The translations under genes were made by a program, and so were the position numbers. Positions 18,447-29,525 of a stretch of 64,000 nucleotides of DNA are shown here, piece by piece (positions within the stretch are counted from its first letter, which is position 1; every line of letters starts with the position of its first letter). Below the pieces are notes generated by a model, which saw only the letters and a list, made by a program, of their open reading frames with translations, was not told where the DNA came from and ran no database searches. Source of the stretch: Brenneria salicis ATCC 15712 = DSM 30166 (GTDB taxonomy: Bacteria > Pseudomonadota > Gammaproteobacteria > Enterobacterales > Enterobacteriaceae); NCBI RefSeq assembly GCF_003315515.1, contig NZ_QNRY01000003.1, positions 62,001 through 126,000 of the forward strand, read 5' to 3'.

Positions 18447-20585
18447 TTAGATCTGAGTGGCCTGGATCGCAGTCAGGGCAACCGTATAAACGATATCGTC
18501 TACCAGTGCGCCGCGAGACAGGTCGTTGACCGGTTTGCGCATACCTTGCAGCATTGGTCCGATGGAGATCAGGTCGGCTGAACGCTGTACTGCTTTGTAG
18601 GTGGTGTTGCCGGTGTTCAAATCAGGGAAGATGAACACGGTCGCTTTACCTGCAACCGGCGAATCCGGCGCTTTGGATTGGGCAACGTCCGCCATGATAG
18701 CCGCGTCATACTGCAATGGGCCGTCAATGATCAGATCAGGGCGTTTTTCCTGAGCCAGACGAGTTGCTTCCCGTACTTTTTCCACATCGCTGCCAGCGCC
18801 GGAGTTGCCGGTAGAGTAGGAAATCATCGCCACGCGCGGGTCGATACCGAAAGCCAGGGCGGAATCCGCGGACTGAATGGCGATTTCAGCCAGTTGCTCT
18901 GCCGTTGGGTCCGGGTTGATGGCGCAGTCGCCGTAAACCAGAACCTGCTCCGGCAGCAACATGAAGAACACGGAAGAAACCAGAGAACTGCCCGGTGAGG
19001 TTTTGATCAACTGCAACGGCGGACGGATCGTGTTGGCTGTGGTGTGAACCGCGCCAGAAACCAGACCGTCAACTTCGCCCTGTTCCAGCATCAGGGTACC
19101 CAGAACCACGTTGTCTTCCAGTTGCTCGCGGGCAACCACTTCGGTCATGCCTTTGCTCTTACGCAGTTCAACCAGACGCGGAACATAACGTTCACGCACG
19201 GCAACCGGATCCACGATCTCGATGCCTTTACCCAGTTCTACGCCCTGAGCCGCCGCGACGCGCTGAATCTCTTCCGGGTTGCCCAACAGTACGCAATGAG
19301 CGATACCACGTTCAGCACAGATAGAGGCGGCTTTAACGGTACGCGGCTCATCACCTTCCGGCAGAACAATACGTTTACCGGCTTTACGCGCCAGTTCGGT
19401 CAACTGATAACGGAATGCCGGCGGCGACAAGCGGCGTGAACGTTCGGATTGGGCGCTCAGTGAATCGATCCACTGTGTATCGATGTGACGAGCTACGTAT
19501 TCCTGAACTTTTTCCACACGCTGGTGGTCGTCAGCCGGTACTTCGAGGTTGAAGCTTTGCAGGCTAAGCGAAGTCTGCCAGGTGTTGGTGTCAACCATAA
19601 ACGCCGGCAGGCCGGTCTGGAACGCGCGTTCACACAGTTTGCTGATGCTGGGATCCATTTCATAACCGCCAGTCAGCAGCAGCGCGCCGATTTCCACGCC
19701 GTTCATGGCGGCCAGGCAAGCGGCGACCAGCACGTCAGGACGGTCTGCAGACGTCACCAGCAGGGAGCCGGGACGAAAATGCTCCAGCATATGAGGGATG
19801 CTGCGTGCGCAGAACGTCACGGATTTAACGCGGCGAGTCTGAATATCCCCTTTGTTGATGATACGGGCATTAAGGTGTTTTGCCATATCAATCGCACGTG
19901 TGGCAATCAGGTCAAAGCTCCACGGAATGCAACCCAGTATCGATAACGGGCTGTTGGAAAACAGTTGTTTCGGATCGATATTCGCAATATTGGCCTTGCT
20001 GGAATCATCAAAGATTTCAGACAGGTCGGGGCGGGTACGACCTTGTTCATCCACCGGCGCATTCAGTTTGTTGATGATCACGCCAGTGATGTTTTTATTT
20101 TTGCTGCCGCCGAAGCTGGAACTGGCCAGTTCGATACGTTCTTTCAACTGTGCGGGTGAATCATTGCCCAGCGCCAGTACGAAGACGGTTTCCGCATTCA
20201 GGGTTTTGGCGATTTCATAGTTCAGCGCATTGGCGAACTGATGTTTACGCGTCGGAACCAGACCTTCAACCAGCACTACTTCCGCATCTTTGGTATTTTC
20301 ATGGTAGCGGGCAATGATGTCTTCCATCAGTACATCTTGCTGGTTGGCGCTCAGCAACGCTTCAACACGACTCATTTGCAGCGGTTCAGCCGCATTGATG
20401 GATGAGTTGGCGCGAATAATGGTTGTGGTTTGATCGGGCGTGTTGTCGCCGGCGCGAGGCTGGGCGATAGGCTTGAATACGCTCAAACGCACGCCTTTTT
20501 GTTCCATGGCGCGGATGACACCCAGGCTGACGCTAGTCAGACCAACGCTGGTGCCGGTTGGGATCAACATGATTATACGGGACAC
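18447..20585 (-). CDS. pta: phosphate acetyltransferase
   Basis: Pta interconverts acetyl-CoA and acetyl phosphate in the acetate overflow pathway with AckA. The 712-residue long form has an N-terminal P-loop-like regulatory domain ([19 protein letters not shown]), a central DRTGG domain around residues 210-330, and the catalytic domain with [29 protein letters not shown] and [18 protein letters not shown]. The start is a GTG at 20583-20585 giving VSRIIML, as in E. coli, with AAGAGG six bases upstream; an in-frame ATG at 20618 would lie in the ackA-pta hairpin. It follows ackA on the same strand. Confidence 0.96.
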   Translation of the reverse strand: MSRIIMLIPTGTSVGLTSVSLGVIRAMEQKGVRLSVFKPIAQPRAGDNTPDQTTTIIRANSSINAAEPLQMSRVEALLSANQQDVLMEDIIARYHENTKDAEVVLVEGLVPTRKHQFANALNYEIAKTLNAETVFVLALGNDSPAQLKERIELASSSFGGSKNKNITGVIINKLNAPVDEQGRTRPDLSEIFDDSSKANIANIDPKQLFSNSPLSILGCIPWSFDLIATRAIDMAKHLNARIINKGDIQTRRVKSVTFCARSIPHMLEHFRPGSLLVTSADRPDVLVAACLAAMNGVEIGALLLTGGYEMDPSISKLCERAFQTGLPAFMVDTNTWQTSLSLQSFNLEVPADDHQRVEKVQEYVARHIDTQWIDSLSAQSERSRRLSPPAFRYQLTELARKAGKRIVLPEGDEPRTVKAASICAERGIAHCVLLGNPEEIQRVAAAQGVELGKGIEIVDPVAVRERYVPRLVELRKSKGMTEVVAREQLEDNVVLGTLMLEQGEVDGLVSGAVHTTANTIRPPLQLIKTSPGSSLVSSVFFMLLPEQVLVYGDCAINPDPTAEQLAEIAIQSADSALAFGIDPRVAMISYSTGNSGAGSDVEKVREATRLAQEKRPDLIIDGPLQYDAAIMADVAQSKAPDSPVAGKATVFIFPDLNTGNTTYKAVQRSADLISIGPMLQGMRKPVNDLSRGALVDDIVYTVALTAIQATQI

Positions 20586-20620
20586 GGCTAAACCTCTTAA
20601 CGGTTGCTCGTTAGTCAAAA

Positions 20621-20650
20621 CAACACCGTCAGCCTGGGCTGACGGTGTTG
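20621..20650 (-). terminator. hairpin between ackA and pta
   Basis: CAACACCGTCAGCC (20621-20634) and its exact complement (20637-20650) form a strong stem with a very short loop. On the minus strand it is followed by TTTTG. It would act as a partial terminator or processing hairpin that lowers pta relative to ackA. Confidence 0.75.
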
Positions 20651-20660
20651 ACGTTCATTT

Positions 20661-21863
20661 TTATGCTGTCAGACGGAGGGCGTCTTGAGCGATAACCAAT
20701 TCTTCATTGGTCGGAATGACCAGCGCCGGACGGGAACCATCTTTCGCGATATTGCCGCCTTTACCGAAACGAGCGGCCAGGTTACGTTCGTGATCGACGT
20801 CAAAGCCCAGCAGACCCAGTTTTTTCAGCGTCAGTTCACGCACCATCGCCGCATTTTCACCGATACCGCCGGTGAACACCACCGCATCCAGACGACCTTC
20901 CATCAGGGCGCTGTAAGAACCGATGTATTTAGCCAGACGATGGCAGTAAACGTCCATTGCACGTTTGGCGTCTTCTTTGGTCTGATAATTGTCTTCAACA
21001 TAGCGGCAATCGCTGGTGACTTCAGTCAGGCCCAGCAGACCGGATTCTTTGGTCAGCAGTTTATTGATGGCGTCAACGCTCATGCCCAGTGAATCATGCA
21101 AGTGGAAAACGATCGCCGGATCGATATCGCCGCTGCGCGTACCCATCACCAGACCTTCCAGCGGCGTCAGACCCATTGAGGTGTCGACGCATTTGCCGTT
21201 ACGCACCGCCGCCACTGAACCACCATTACCCAGATGGCAAGTAATGATATTCAGTTCATCAACCGGTTTGTTCAGAATTTCCGCCGCTTGCTGGGTCACG
21301 AAATAATGGCTGGTGCCGTGTGCGCCGTAGCGACGGATATGATGTTCTTTATAGAGGTTGTACGGCAGCGCATAAAGATAGGATTCTTCCGGCATGGTCT
21401 GATGGAAAGCGGTGTCGAAGACAGCCACGTTCTTATCAGCCAGTTTCGGGAAAGATTTCAGCGCTTCGTCGATACCGATCAGGTGAGCCGGGTTATGCAA
21501 AGGTGCAAAAGGTATGGAATCTTTGATACCTTGAAGAACGTCAGCGTTGATAATCGCGGACTGAGTGAATTTCTCGCCGCCATGAACGATACGGTGACCG
21601 ATGGCAACCAGTTGTGCGGACAGTTCTGGTTTTTGCGCCAGAATGTTGCTAACGATGAAATTCAGGGCTTCGCTGTGAGCTGCGCCAGCACCTAATTCAG
21701 CTTCTTGTTTGTTGCCATCCATCTTCCATTTGATGCGGGTTTCGGGGAGATGGAAACATTCGGCTAAACCGGACAGGTATTCTTCCCCGTTAACAGCATC
21801 GATGACGGCGAACTTCAGGGATGAACTACCACAGTTAAGAACCAGTACTAACTTACTCGACAT
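20661..21863 (-). CDS. ackA: acetate kinase
   Basis: AckA converts acetyl phosphate and ADP to acetate and ATP, the substrate-level phosphorylation step of mixed-acid fermentation. ASKHA-fold motifs are seen: [13 protein letters not shown] at residues 7-19, [19 protein letters not shown] with the catalytic Asp, [11 protein letters not shown] and [10 protein letters not shown]. The length is 400 aa, the same as E. coli. ATG 21861-21863 is preceded by GTAGGTAC-type spacing with no long overlap. pta follows 75 bp downstream. Confidence 0.97.
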   Translation of the reverse strand: MSSKLVLVLNCGSSSLKFAVIDAVNGEEYLSGLAECFHLPETRIKWKMDGNKQEAELGAGAAHSEALNFIVSNILAQKPELSAQLVAIGHRIVHGGEKFTQSAIINADVLQGIKDSIPFAPLHNPAHLIGIDEALKSFPKLADKNVAVFDTAFHQTMPEESYLYALPYNLYKEHHIRRYGAHGTSHYFVTQQAAEILNKPVDELNIITCHLGNGGSVAAVRNGKCVDTSMGLTPLEGLVMGTRSGDIDPAIVFHLHDSLGMSVDAINKLLTKESGLLGLTEVTSDCRYVEDNYQTKEDAKRAMDVYCHRLAKYIGSYSALMEGRLDAVVFTGGIGENAAMVRELTLKKLGLLGFDVDHERNLAARFGKGGNIAKDGSRPALVIPTNEELVIAQDALRLTA

Positions 21864-22292
21864 GGAAGTACCTACTTGTTATACATGGTGAAAAAAATGC
21901 CACATCAAGGCAGCGTATCGCATACCGCTGTTGGCATTTATGATTAACATCATACCTTGGTGTAATACACCGGATATGACGATGAAAAAGTGTCGATATC
22001 GCACATTCATGATACTGAATGAACAGTATACTGTTCATGACACCGACGCTATAAAGCCGCAGCTTATTAAAGCGATGAAATAACCGCGTTGTGGCTGTTG
22101 GCGACGCTTATTGTATCGAGGGAGCGGACTCCCTGCGTGTAGTCATACTACTTTAGTATATATAGCGGCAAAAAGGCCGTTCTAGAATACCGATAGCGTA
22201 AGGCAAACACAAAATATATTTTAATCTTGTCAAATTGAGTTGTTGATTTGTGCAAAAGTTTTATTTTTTATCTTTAAAGTTGAGGTGTAACT
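21864..22292. promoter_or_regulatory. divergent ackA / yfbV control region
   Basis: This 429-bp region is gene-free and AT-rich, between ackA (minus) and yfbV (plus). It contains an FNR-like palindrome at 21940-21953, listed separately. The dyad GTAGT-CAT-ACTAC lies at 22139-22151. No coding frame is convincing. Promoters for both genes must lie here, but I could not assign hexamers with confidence. Confidence 0.6.
21940..21953. promoter_or_regulatory. FNR-like site upstream of ackA
   Basis: ATGATTAACATCAT has the FNR core TGAT-N4-ATCA, differing from TTGAT-N4-ATCAA only at the two outermost bases, and is a perfect dyad. It is 77 bp before the ackA start. Anaerobic control of acetate fermentation would make sense. 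Confidence 0.5.
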
Positions 22293-22748
22293 ATGGCAAC
22301 GAAACCTAGCGGTAGAATCAGTTGGCTACAGTTACTCCAACGTGGGCAGCATTATATGAAAACGTGGCCCGCCGATAAGCGTCTGGCGCCCGTCTTTCCT
22401 GAAAACCGTGTCGCTCGCGCAACACAGTTTGCCATTCGCTTTATGCCGCCGCTGGCGGTGTTTACCCTGACCTGGCAGATTGCCCTCGACGGGCAGCTTG
22501 GTCCGGCCATCGCCACCACGTTATTTGCCTGTAGCTTGCCGATGCAGGGCTTGTGGTGGCTGGGACGCCGTTCCGTGACGCCGCTGCCGCCTGCGCTATT
22601 GAACTGGTTCCATGATATCCGCCATAAGCTGCTTGAGTCCGGTATGGCGCTGGCACCGCTGGAGGAAGCGCCGACTTACCAGTCGCTAGCCGATGTGCTG
22701 AAGCGGGCGTTCAAACAGCTTGATAAAATCTTTTTGGACGATCTGTGA
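22293..22748 (+). CDS. yfbV: UPF0208 membrane protein YfbV
   Basis: YfbV is a small conserved inner-membrane protein of unknown biochemical role; in E. coli it has been reported to affect the Ter macrodomain when overproduced. The protein is 151 aa. Two hydrophobic segments are visible, about residues 48-68 ([18 protein letters not shown]) and 72-92 ([19 protein letters not shown]). The C-terminus is amphipathic and charged. It is transcribed divergently from ackA, exactly as in E. coli. The start ATG 22293 has GAGGTG upstream. Confidence 0.93.
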   Translation: MATKPSGRISWLQLLQRGQHYMKTWPADKRLAPVFPENRVARATQFAIRFMPPLAVFTLTWQIALDGQLGPAIATTLFACSLPMQGLWWLGRRSVTPLPPALLNWFHDIRHKLLESGMALAPLEEAPTYQSLADVLKRAFKQLDKIFLDDL

Positions 22749-22912
22749 TCTGAATCCAACATCGGGTGCGCGAGGATGATGATTTTTCTCCTTCCTGCTG
22801 TTTTAAATCAAAAAACAGTCCGCTAACGCTATCCCGAAACGATTCAGTATGCGATTGTGCCGTTAGTAACAGAGTAATCGGCGGTACGCCGGATGAAGTT
22901 CAGGAGAACACC

Positions 22913-23407
22913 ATGGAAATGACGAATGCCCAGAGATTGATCCTTTCAAATCAATATAAAATGATGACCATGCTTGATCCCGAAAACGCGGAGCGTTATC
23001 GCCGTCTGCAAACCATTATCGAACGGGGTTATGGTTTACAAATGCGTGAATTAGATCGTGAGTTCGGTGAATTGAGCGAAGAGGTGTGCCGCACGATTAT
23101 CAATATCATGGAAATGCACCATGCTTTGCAGGTGTCATGGGATAATCTGAAAGATAAACAGGATCTGGATCAACGCCGTTTAATGTTTCTGGGATTTGAT
23201 GCGGCGACGGAAGCGCGCTTTCTCGGTTTTGTTCGCTTTATGGTGCACCTGGAAGGACGTTATCCGCATTTTGATGCGGGTACGCATGGTTTTAACGCCC
23301 AGACCAAGATGTGGGACAAATATATTCGTATGTTGGCTATCTGGCAGTCTTGTCCGCGTCAATACCATTTGAGTGCGGTCGAAATCACACAAATTATCAA
23401 CGCCTGA
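22913..23407 (+). CDS. yfbU: YfbU family protein
   Basis: YfbU is a conserved helical protein of 164 aa with no established reaction; in E. coli it has been linked to toxin-dependent cell death in overexpression work. The sequence [18 protein letters not shown] and the block [28 protein letters not shown]-type (here [20 protein letters not shown]) are family hallmarks. An upstream extension is open to 22766, but ATG 22913 aligns with E. coli and follows CAGGAGAACACC. The HAD phosphatase yfbT follows after 21 bp. Confidence 0.94.
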   Translation: MEMTNAQRLILSNQYKMMTMLDPENAERYRRLQTIIERGYGLQMRELDREFGELSEEVCRTIINIMEMHHALQVSWDNLKDKQDLDQRRLMFLGFDAATEARFLGFVRFMVHLEGRYPHFDAGTHGFNAQTKMWDKYIRMLAIWQSCPRQYHLSAVEITQIINA

Positions 23408-23428
23408 TTCTGAGCAAAGGGGCTTTCT

Positions 23429-24085
23429 GTGGAGTGTAAAGGTTTTCTGTTCGACCTGGATGGTACGCTGGTTGATTCGTTACCCACCGTTGAGCGCGCG
23501 TGGGCTAACTGGGCAAAGGCCCATCGTATCGCGCCAAAGGAAGTGCTGGATTTTATTCACGGCAAGCAGGCGATCACTTCTCTGCGTCATTTCCTTCAGG
23601 GACAGAGCGAAGAGACGATTCAGCAAGAGTTCGATGCGCTGGAAAAAATTGAGGCCTCAGATACGCAGGGCGTGGTCGAAATGCTAGGGGCGAAAGTCTT
23701 GTTGGCGCGATTGGATGAACTGGACATTCCGTGGGCGATAGTCACATCGGGGACGGTGCCGATTGCCAGTGCGCGTCACCGGGCCGCCGGATTGCCCGCC
23801 CCGCGCGCGTTTATTACCGCGGAACAGGTTGCCAGGGGAAAGCCGTATCCTGACGCCTATTTGCTTGGCGCCCGGCAATTGGGCCTGCAACCCGCAGAGT
23901 GTGTGGTGATCGAAGATGCGCCGGCGGGGATATTGTCCGGGCTGGCCGCGGGGTGTCAGGTTATTGCGGTAAAATCTCCCTCGGATACGCCGAAACTGGA
24001 TCAGGTTGCCTTGGTTTTGGATTCACTGGAACAGATCCTCATTGAAAAATCTGAGCACACGGCGATCATCATTCATAATCAATAA
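23429..24085 (+). CDS. hxpA: HAD-superfamily sugar phosphatase YfbT (HxpA)
   Basis: HxpA/YfbT dephosphorylates sugar phosphates and polyol phosphates in E. coli. HAD motif I is FDLDGTLVDS with nucleophile D9 and D11. Motif II is AIVTSGT, motif III the Lys in GKPYPDAYLLGARQLG, and motif IV VIEDAPAGILSG. The start is GTG 23429 with AAAGGGG seven bases upstream; no ATG starts the motif I strand. The length is 218 aa, with a short C-terminal tail not conserved in E. coli. A clear terminator follows. Confidence 0.93.
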   Translation: MECKGFLFDLDGTLVDSLPTVERAWANWAKAHRIAPKEVLDFIHGKQAITSLRHFLQGQSEETIQQEFDALEKIEASDTQGVVEMLGAKVLLARLDELDIPWAIVTSGTVPIASARHRAAGLPAPRAFITAEQVARGKPYPDAYLLGARQLGLQPAECVVIEDAPAGILSGLAAGCQVIAVKSPSDTPKLDQVALVLDSLEQILIEKSEHTAIIIHNQ

Positions 24086-24126
24086 GTTTTTGTAATTGAC
24101 TGACAAAAGTGTGACTAAAGATGATC

Positions 24127-24152
24127 AAACCTCGCATCCGCGAGGTTTTTTT
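24127..24152 (+). terminator. Rho-independent terminator after yfbT
   Basis: AAACCTCGC (24127-24135), loop ATCC, then GCGAGGTTT and further T residues to 24152. It closes the yfbU-yfbT unit, separating it from yfbS. Confidence 0.92.
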
Positions 24153-24299
24153 ATGGCAGACTCTCTCTGTCCGTCACCCATACGGGCAGCAGCAAAACGG
24201 CATTAAAAAGCGGCGTTGAAATAGACAACAGTGCATCCATGTTTTCGGGCATTTTGCTTCTATTCCTATCAATGAATACTTTGCGTCAGGGGAACCGTA

Positions 24300-26132
24300 T
24301 TGAATAGCGAACTTCTCTGGGTCTTATCCCTGTTGCTGATCGCCATTGTGTTGTTTACCACCAATAAATTACGCATGGATGTCGTTGCGCTATTGGTCAT
24401 TATCGCTTTTGTTTTGAGTGGAACGCTGACATTGCCTCAGGCTCTGGTGGGCTTCAGCGATCCTAATGTGATCCTGATTGCCGCACTGTTTGTTATTGGC
24501 GAAGGGTTAGTGCGTACCGGCATTGCCTACCAGGTGGGCGACTGGCTTGTACGGGCCGCGGGCAGTAGTGAAATTAAAATGTTGGTATTGCTGATGGTGA
24601 CGGTTGCCATGTTGGGCGCATTTATGAGCTCAACCGGCGTGGTGGCAATCTTTATTCCTGTCGTACTGAGCGTTTCCTCCCGGATGAAAACATCACCGGG
24701 AAGATTGATGATGCCGTTGAGCTTTGCCGGACTCATCAGCGGAATGATGACGCTGGTGGCCACACCGCCCAATATGGTGGTCAGCAGCGAGTTGGTGCGC
24801 GAAGGCATCGAAGGATTTGGGTTTTTCAGCATGACGCCAATCGGCATGGTGGTTTTATTGATTGGCGTGCTCTACATGATGGTGGCGCGCTATTGGCTTG
24901 GCAGTGCGGAAACGGCAGCGTCTAAAGAAGCTTGGAAAAGAAAAACATTCCGTGACCTGATTCGAGATTACAAGCTGACGGGCAGGGCGCGCCGCCTGGC
25001 GATCCTTCCCGGCTCCCCGCTGATTGGCCATCGTCTGGACGATCTGCGCTTGCGTCAGCGTTATGGCGCCAATATTGTCGGGATTGAGCGCTGGCGGAAG
25101 TTCCGCCGTGTGATGGTCAGCGTGGCGGGCAATACCGAGCTTTATCTGAATGATGTTCTGTTGATCGATATGTCGACGTCGGACATTGATCTACGTGAAT
25201 TCTGTACTTCACAGCATCTGGAACCGATGGTGCTGCGCGGGGAGTATTTCTCAGAGCAGGCGCGTGATGTCGGTATGGCGGAAGTGTCCTTGATTCCTGA
25301 TTCCGAACTGCTGGGAAAAACGCTCTATGAGGTGGGATTCCGCAGTCGTTATGGTTTGAGCGTGGTTGGCATTCGCCGTGATGGGGAAACAATGGAAGGG
25401 ATTCTGGCGGATGAGCAACTGCAACTCGGCGATATCTTGCTGGTTATTGGCGACTGGCGAATGATCCGGCAATTACATGCGCAGAAAAACGACTTCCTAT
25501 TGTTGAGTTTACCTGCGGAAGTGGACGATGTCGCCTCGGCGGTCAGTCAGGCGCCCCATGCATTATTTTGTCTCGCGCTGATGGTCGCCATGATGTTGAC
25601 GGATGAAATACCTAATGCGATTGCGGCGTTGATCGCCTGTTTATTGATGGGTAAGTTCCGCTGCATTGATATGGAAGCCGCCTATCGTGCGATCCACTGG
25701 CCCAGTATTATCCTTATTGTGGGCATGATGCCGTTTGCACTCGCTTTGCAGCAAACCGGTGGTGTGACATTGATCGTTAATGGATTGATGGATGTTGCTG
25801 GCGCGGCGGGGCCTCATGTTATGCTGGTTTGTCTGTTTATACTTTGTGCGGTTATCGGGTTATTTATCTCAAATACGGCGACGGCGGTGTTAATGGCGCC
25901 GATTGCGATCGCCGCCGCGAAACAGATGGAGGTTTCGCCTTATCCGTTCGCCATGATTATTGCTATAGCCGCTTCCGCGGCATTTATGACTCCGGTGTCA
26001 TCGCCAGTCAATACGCTGGTGCTGGTGCCAGGGGGGTACAAATTTGGCGATTTCATCCGCATTGGGGTGCCGTTCACCATCCTGGTGATGATTGTCAGCG
26101 TGATGATGGTGCCGTGGCTATACCCTTTCTGA
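24300..26132 (+). CDS. yfbS: SLC13-type transporter YfbS with RCK_C domains
   Basis: YfbS is a predicted inner-membrane divalent-anion:sodium symporter family protein; its substrate is unknown. The 610 residues comprise an N-terminal membrane half (about 1-200, with [17 protein letters not shown] and [17 protein letters not shown]), a cytoplasmic part with two RCK_C/TrkA-C-like modules (about 215-400), and a C-terminal membrane half (about 410-610, ending with [19 protein letters not shown] and [15 protein letters not shown]). The start is TTG 24300 with AGGGGA six bases upstream; it gives exactly the E. coli length. It is convergent with yfbR. Confidence 0.93.
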   Translation: MNSELLWVLSLLLIAIVLFTTNKLRMDVVALLVIIAFVLSGTLTLPQALVGFSDPNVILIAALFVIGEGLVRTGIAYQVGDWLVRAAGSSEIKMLVLLMVTVAMLGAFMSSTGVVAIFIPVVLSVSSRMKTSPGRLMMPLSFAGLISGMMTLVATPPNMVVSSELVREGIEGFGFFSMTPIGMVVLLIGVLYMMVARYWLGSAETAASKEAWKRKTFRDLIRDYKLTGRARRLAILPGSPLIGHRLDDLRLRQRYGANIVGIERWRKFRRVMVSVAGNTELYLNDVLLIDMSTSDIDLREFCTSQHLEPMVLRGEYFSEQARDVGMAEVSLIPDSELLGKTLYEVGFRSRYGLSVVGIRRDGETMEGILADEQLQLGDILLVIGDWRMIRQLHAQKNDFLLLSLPAEVDDVASAVSQAPHALFCLALMVAMMLTDEIPNAIAALIACLLMGKFRCIDMEAAYRAIHWPSIILIVGMMPFALALQQTGGVTLIVNGLMDVAGAAGPHVMLVCLFILCAVIGLFISNTATAVLMAPIAIAAAKQMEVSPYPFAMIIAIAASAAFMTPVSSPVNTLVLVPGGYKFGDFIRIGVPFTILVMIVSVMMVPWLYPF

Positions 26133-26191
26133 TCTTCCTTTATCGGAAAGGTATAATCAGGCTTCGCGTAATGGGGATCAATACAATAAGG

Positions 26192-26791
26192 TTACAGCGG
26201 GGAGTCCTGGCTGATTTCATCCAGAGACAGGCTGAAGCTCGGAATGAATACGTTCATAAAATAGTCCATTTCCGGGCTGTGTCGTAGCTGCAAGGTTTTC
26301 TCTAACCGGGCTTTAGCTAGCGTAAATTCCGTGTTGCCCGCGGACAGTTCTTCCAGACACTTCAGATAGGCGCAAAGCGCATCGGCCTGTTTGACAATCG
26401 CCCGTTCGTGCTCGCTCATATGTTGTTCATCCAGCAGCGTTCGGTAATCCTGCTGTAATTCTTCCGGCAACATGGCGATCAGTTTTTGCTGTGCGATCTT
26501 CTCAATTTTTTTGTATTCATGAGCAATCTGCGCATTGTAATACTTGATTGGCGTCGGCATATCCCCGGTCAACACCTCGCTGGCATCGTGGTACATCGCC
26601 AGCAGAGCAATCCGTTCCGCATTCAAGGCGCCATTGAACTTGCGGTTTTTAATCACGGCCAGCGCATGGGCGACAAAGGCTACCTGCAAACTATGTTCAG
26701 AGACATTTTCTGTGCGAACGTTTCGCATCAGCGGCCAGCGACTGATAAGCTTCAGGCGGGATAAATGAGCAAAAAAGTGACTCTGATTCAT
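26192..26791 (-). CDS. yfbR: 5'-deoxynucleotidase YfbR
   Basis: YfbR is an HD-domain phosphohydrolase that removes the 5'-phosphate from deoxyribonucleoside monophosphates, balancing dNTP pools. HD metal-binding motifs are visible: [35 protein letters not shown] and [15 protein letters not shown]. The length is 199 aa, as in E. coli. It is convergent with yfbS, the usual arrangement, and alaA follows upstream on the same strand. Confidence 0.96.
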   Translation of the reverse strand: MNQSHFFAHLSRLKLISRWPLMRNVRTENVSEHSLQVAFVAHALAVIKNRKFNGALNAERIALLAMYHDASEVLTGDMPTPIKYYNAQIAHEYKKIEKIAQQKLIAMLPEELQQDYRTLLDEQHMSEHERAIVKQADALCAYLKCLEELSAGNTEFTLAKARLEKTLQLRHSPEMDYFMNVFIPSFSLSLDEISQDSPL

Positions 26792-26880
26792 GACATCTCT
26801 CAGACAACAGCACGATGAGAATCCATTGTGAGCACTTGGGCGCGATTATGCAATCAGCAAACTATCACCAGACAAACTAT

Positions 26881-26904
26881 CGCCGGACAGCGCACTGTCC
26901 GGCG
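26881..26904 (-). terminator. hairpin after alaA
   Basis: CGCCGGACAG (26881-26890), loop CGCA, then CTGTCCGGCG (26895-26904) is a perfect 10-bp stem, 12 bp past the alaA stop. On the minus strand it is followed only by ATAGTTTG, so the T-run is weak. Confidence 0.65.
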
Positions 26905-26915
26905 ATGAGCTATGG

Positions 26916-28130
26916 TTATTGATGATAACCTTCCAGAAAGCGTCCGAGTTTATGGATGGCCATGTCCAGTTCGTCGATACGCGGCAACGTCACGATACGC
27001 ACATGATCAGGATAAGGCCAATTGAACGCGGTTCCCTGCACCAGCAGCACTTTCTCCTGCAACAGCAGATCTAGAACCAGCTTCTGATCGTCATGGATAT
27101 TAAAACGTTTAGCATCAATACGTGGGAACAGATAGAGTGCGCCGCTGGGTTTGACGCAGGATACGCCGGGGATTTGATTGAGCAGTTCCCATGCGCGATG
27201 ACGCTGTTCATACAATCGCCCGCCGGGTTGGATAAATTCGCTGATGCTCTGATAACCGCCAAGCGCGGTTTGAATGGCGTGCTGCATCGGTACGTTGGCG
27301 CACAGCCGCATTGATGCGAGCATTTCCAACCCTTCAATGTAACCTTTGGCATGCTTTTTCGGACCATTCAATACCATCCAACCTTGACGGAAACCAGCGA
27401 CCCGGTAGGTTTTTGACAAGCCGTTAAAAGTGACGGTCAGCAGGTCGGGCGCCAACGCCGCGATAGAATGGTGTTGAGCATCATCATAGAGAATTTTGTC
27501 ATAGATTTCGTCAGCGAAGATAATCAGGTTATGTTCGCGGGCGATAGCCACGATTTCAAGCAGCAATGCTTTGCTATATACTGCGCCGGTCGGGTTATTG
27601 GGATTGATGATGACAATACCACGGGTACGCGGCGTGATTTTTTGGCGAATGTCATCCAAATCGGGAAACCAGTCCGCTTGCTCATCGCAGAGATAATGCA
27701 CGGCATGCCCGTTGGAAAGGGATACGGCTGCGGTCCACAGTGGATAGTCCGGCGCTGGGACCAACATCTCGTCGCCACTGTTCAGTAGCGCCTGCATGGA
27801 TTGCACAATCAGTTCGGAAACCCCGTTGCCGATATATACGTCTTCTACCGTGAGATCGCGCATATCCCTGGCTTGATAGTGCTGGATGATGGCTTTACGC
27901 GCCGAATACAGACCTTTTGAGTCACAGTACCCTTGCGCTGTCGGCAAATTGCGGATAACGTCAACGAGGATTTCATCCGGGGCTTCAAAGCCGAAAGGCG
28001 CTGGATTGCCAATGTTCAGTTTGAGGACTTTGTTGCCTTCTTCTTCAAGTCGTTTGGCTTCCTTCAGAACTGGACCACGGATGTCATAGCAAACATTCTC
28101 CAGTTTCTTGGATTTTTCAATCGGGGACAT
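26916..28130 (-). CDS. alaA: alanine transaminase AlaA
   Basis: AlaA transfers an amino group from glutamate to pyruvate, the main alanine-forming aminotransferase in E. coli. It is a fold-type I PLP enzyme. Key elements are NPNNPTGAVYSK, FADEIYDKILYD and the PLP lysine in NGLSKTYRVAGFRQGW. The C-terminal domain has the substrate Arg in DHVRIVTLP. The frame extends to a GTG at 28139, but ATG 28128-28130 starts MSPIEKSKKLENVCYD as in E. coli. The length is 404 aa. Confidence 0.96.
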   Translation of the reverse strand: MSPIEKSKKLENVCYDIRGPVLKEAKRLEEEGNKVLKLNIGNPAPFGFEAPDEILVDVIRNLPTAQGYCDSKGLYSARKAIIQHYQARDMRDLTVEDVYIGNGVSELIVQSMQALLNSGDEMLVPAPDYPLWTAAVSLSNGHAVHYLCDEQADWFPDLDDIRQKITPRTRGIVIINPNNPTGAVYSKALLLEIVAIAREHNLIIFADEIYDKILYDDAQHHSIAALAPDLLTVTFNGLSKTYRVAGFRQGWMVLNGPKKHAKGYIEGLEMLASMRLCANVPMQHAIQTALGGYQSISEFIQPGGRLYEQRHRAWELLNQIPGVSCVKPSGALYLFPRIDAKRFNIHDDQKLVLDLLLQEKVLLVQGTAFNWPYPDHVRIVTLPRIDELDMAIHKLGRFLEGYHQ

Positions 28131-28622
28131 AAATATCACAAACCTTTTGCGGGAAAGCGTATTCCTGGGTGGAATAGCATAACCGGCTTAATGTACTCCT
28201 CCTGTAGTGCCTTTTGAAGAATGTTTATCGCTTTATCTGCAAATATCAGCGCTATTGCACTATGGTGTTGCGTGCTGGTTCGAGGGTGAGATAAGGTAAG
28301 TCTGGAGACAGGTTTTAGACGGACTAAAAATCTTTTCTCTCAGACAACCGGTTCCAGGATATTTTAAATAACGGGAATTCTTTATTTTACAGAGTGAAAA
28401 AAGAAGATGTTTTTTATTTTGTAAGCATCAAAGTGGGTGAGTCATTAAAAATAAAGACCATCCATCAATTGAAAAAGACGATAGGAGTAACGAAATATAA
28501 GTATTTTTTTTGCCCTTATGGTGCGTCTGCGATAGTGTCTTCAAATGTATGGGCTGTTCCCAACATGTAATAAAACACCAGGAATGCTTTGTTAAAAATT
28601 AAAATAGATAAGTGAAAATCGT
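28131..28622. promoter_or_regulatory. divergent alaA / lrhA control region
   Basis: This 492-bp, AT-rich, gene-free region should carry promoters for alaA (minus) and lrhA (plus). TTTTAG-N5-CTAAAA at 28313-28329 is a perfect 6-bp dyad. LysR-type regulators usually bind near their own promoters, so lrhA autoregulation here is plausible. No frame with coding character was seen. Confidence 0.55.
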
Positions 28623-29525
28623 ATGACCAATGCAAATCGACCAGTACTTAATCTCGATCTTGATCTATTGAGAACGTTTGTCGCTGTTGCGGATTTAAAC
28701 ACCTTTGCCGCCGCCGCAGTTGCTGTAAGCCGGACACAATCGGCTGTCAGCCAGCAAATGCAACGTTTGGAGCAACTCATCGGAAAGGAGTTGTTTGCCC
28801 GGCATGGGCGTAATAAACAGTTAACCGAACATGGTATCCAGTTTTTGGGATACGCCAGAAAAATATTGCAATTCAATGATGAAGCTTGTACTTCATTAAT
28901 GTATAGCGATATTCAGGGAACATTGATGATCGGCGCCTCTGATGACACTGCTGATACCATTCTCCCTTATATTCTGCATCGGGTGACTTCTGTTTTTCCC
29001 AAATTATCAATAGCGGTAAGTGTAAAGCGCAGTACGGAAATGTTGGAAATGCTACATGAGGGCGAAATTGATTTGGTGATTACCACGATGAATAGCGTTG
29101 GTTTTCCTCATATCTTATTACGCAGTTCGCCAACATTATGGTATTGCGCCGCGGATTATCAATTCAGACCGGAAGAGCCGATTCCACTTGTGGTATTGGA
29201 TGAACCGAGTCCTTTTCGGACATTAGCTCTGGAAAGCCTGAAAGCGGCAGGAATACCTTGGAAGATTTCTTATGAGGCATCCACATTATCGGCGGTGCGT
29301 GCTGCCGTTAAAGCGGGGCTTGGGGTGACGCTGCGTTCGGTGGAGATGATGAGCCCGGAATTGAAAGTGCTGGGGGAGGAGGAAGGATTACCCAAACTGC
29401 CTGAAACCCATTATTTTCTGTGCAGAAACCCGCATCATGAAAATGATTTGGCAACCGCCATTTTCAATGTGATTAAGTCAGGCAATAAATCGCATGTGGT
29501 TCCGGCGATAACGGTACAGGAATAA
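28623..29525 (+). CDS. lrhA: LysR-type regulator LrhA (HexA/PecT)
   Basis: LrhA represses motility genes in E. coli; its orthologues HexA in Pectobacterium and PecT in Dickeya repress exoenzymes and virulence traits. The N-terminal winged helix shows [22 protein letters not shown] (about 9-30) followed by the recognition helix [19 protein letters not shown]. The periplasmic-binding-like effector domain spans about 95-290. The length is 300 aa, shorter than E. coli (312) at the C-terminus. It lies divergent from alaA and upstream of nuoA, the conserved arrangement. Confidence 0.93.
   Translation: MTNANRPVLNLDLDLLRTFVAVADLNTFAAAAVAVSRTQSAVSQQMQRLEQLIGKELFARHGRNKQLTEHGIQFLGYARKILQFNDEACTSLMYSDIQGTLMIGASDDTADTILPYILHRVTSVFPKLSIAVSVKRSTEMLEMLHEGEIDLVITTMNSVGFPHILLRSSPTLWYCAADYQFRPEEPIPLVVLDEPSPFRTLALESLKAAGIPWKISYEASTLSAVRAAVKAGLGVTLRSVEMMSPELKVLGEEEGLPKLPETHYFLCRNPHHENDLATAIFNVIKSGNKSHVVPAITVQE

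Noticed and set aside
18678-19946. Several plus-strand frames opposite pta
   Set aside because: They are shadows of the pta coding strand, with low-complexity translations and no start signals.
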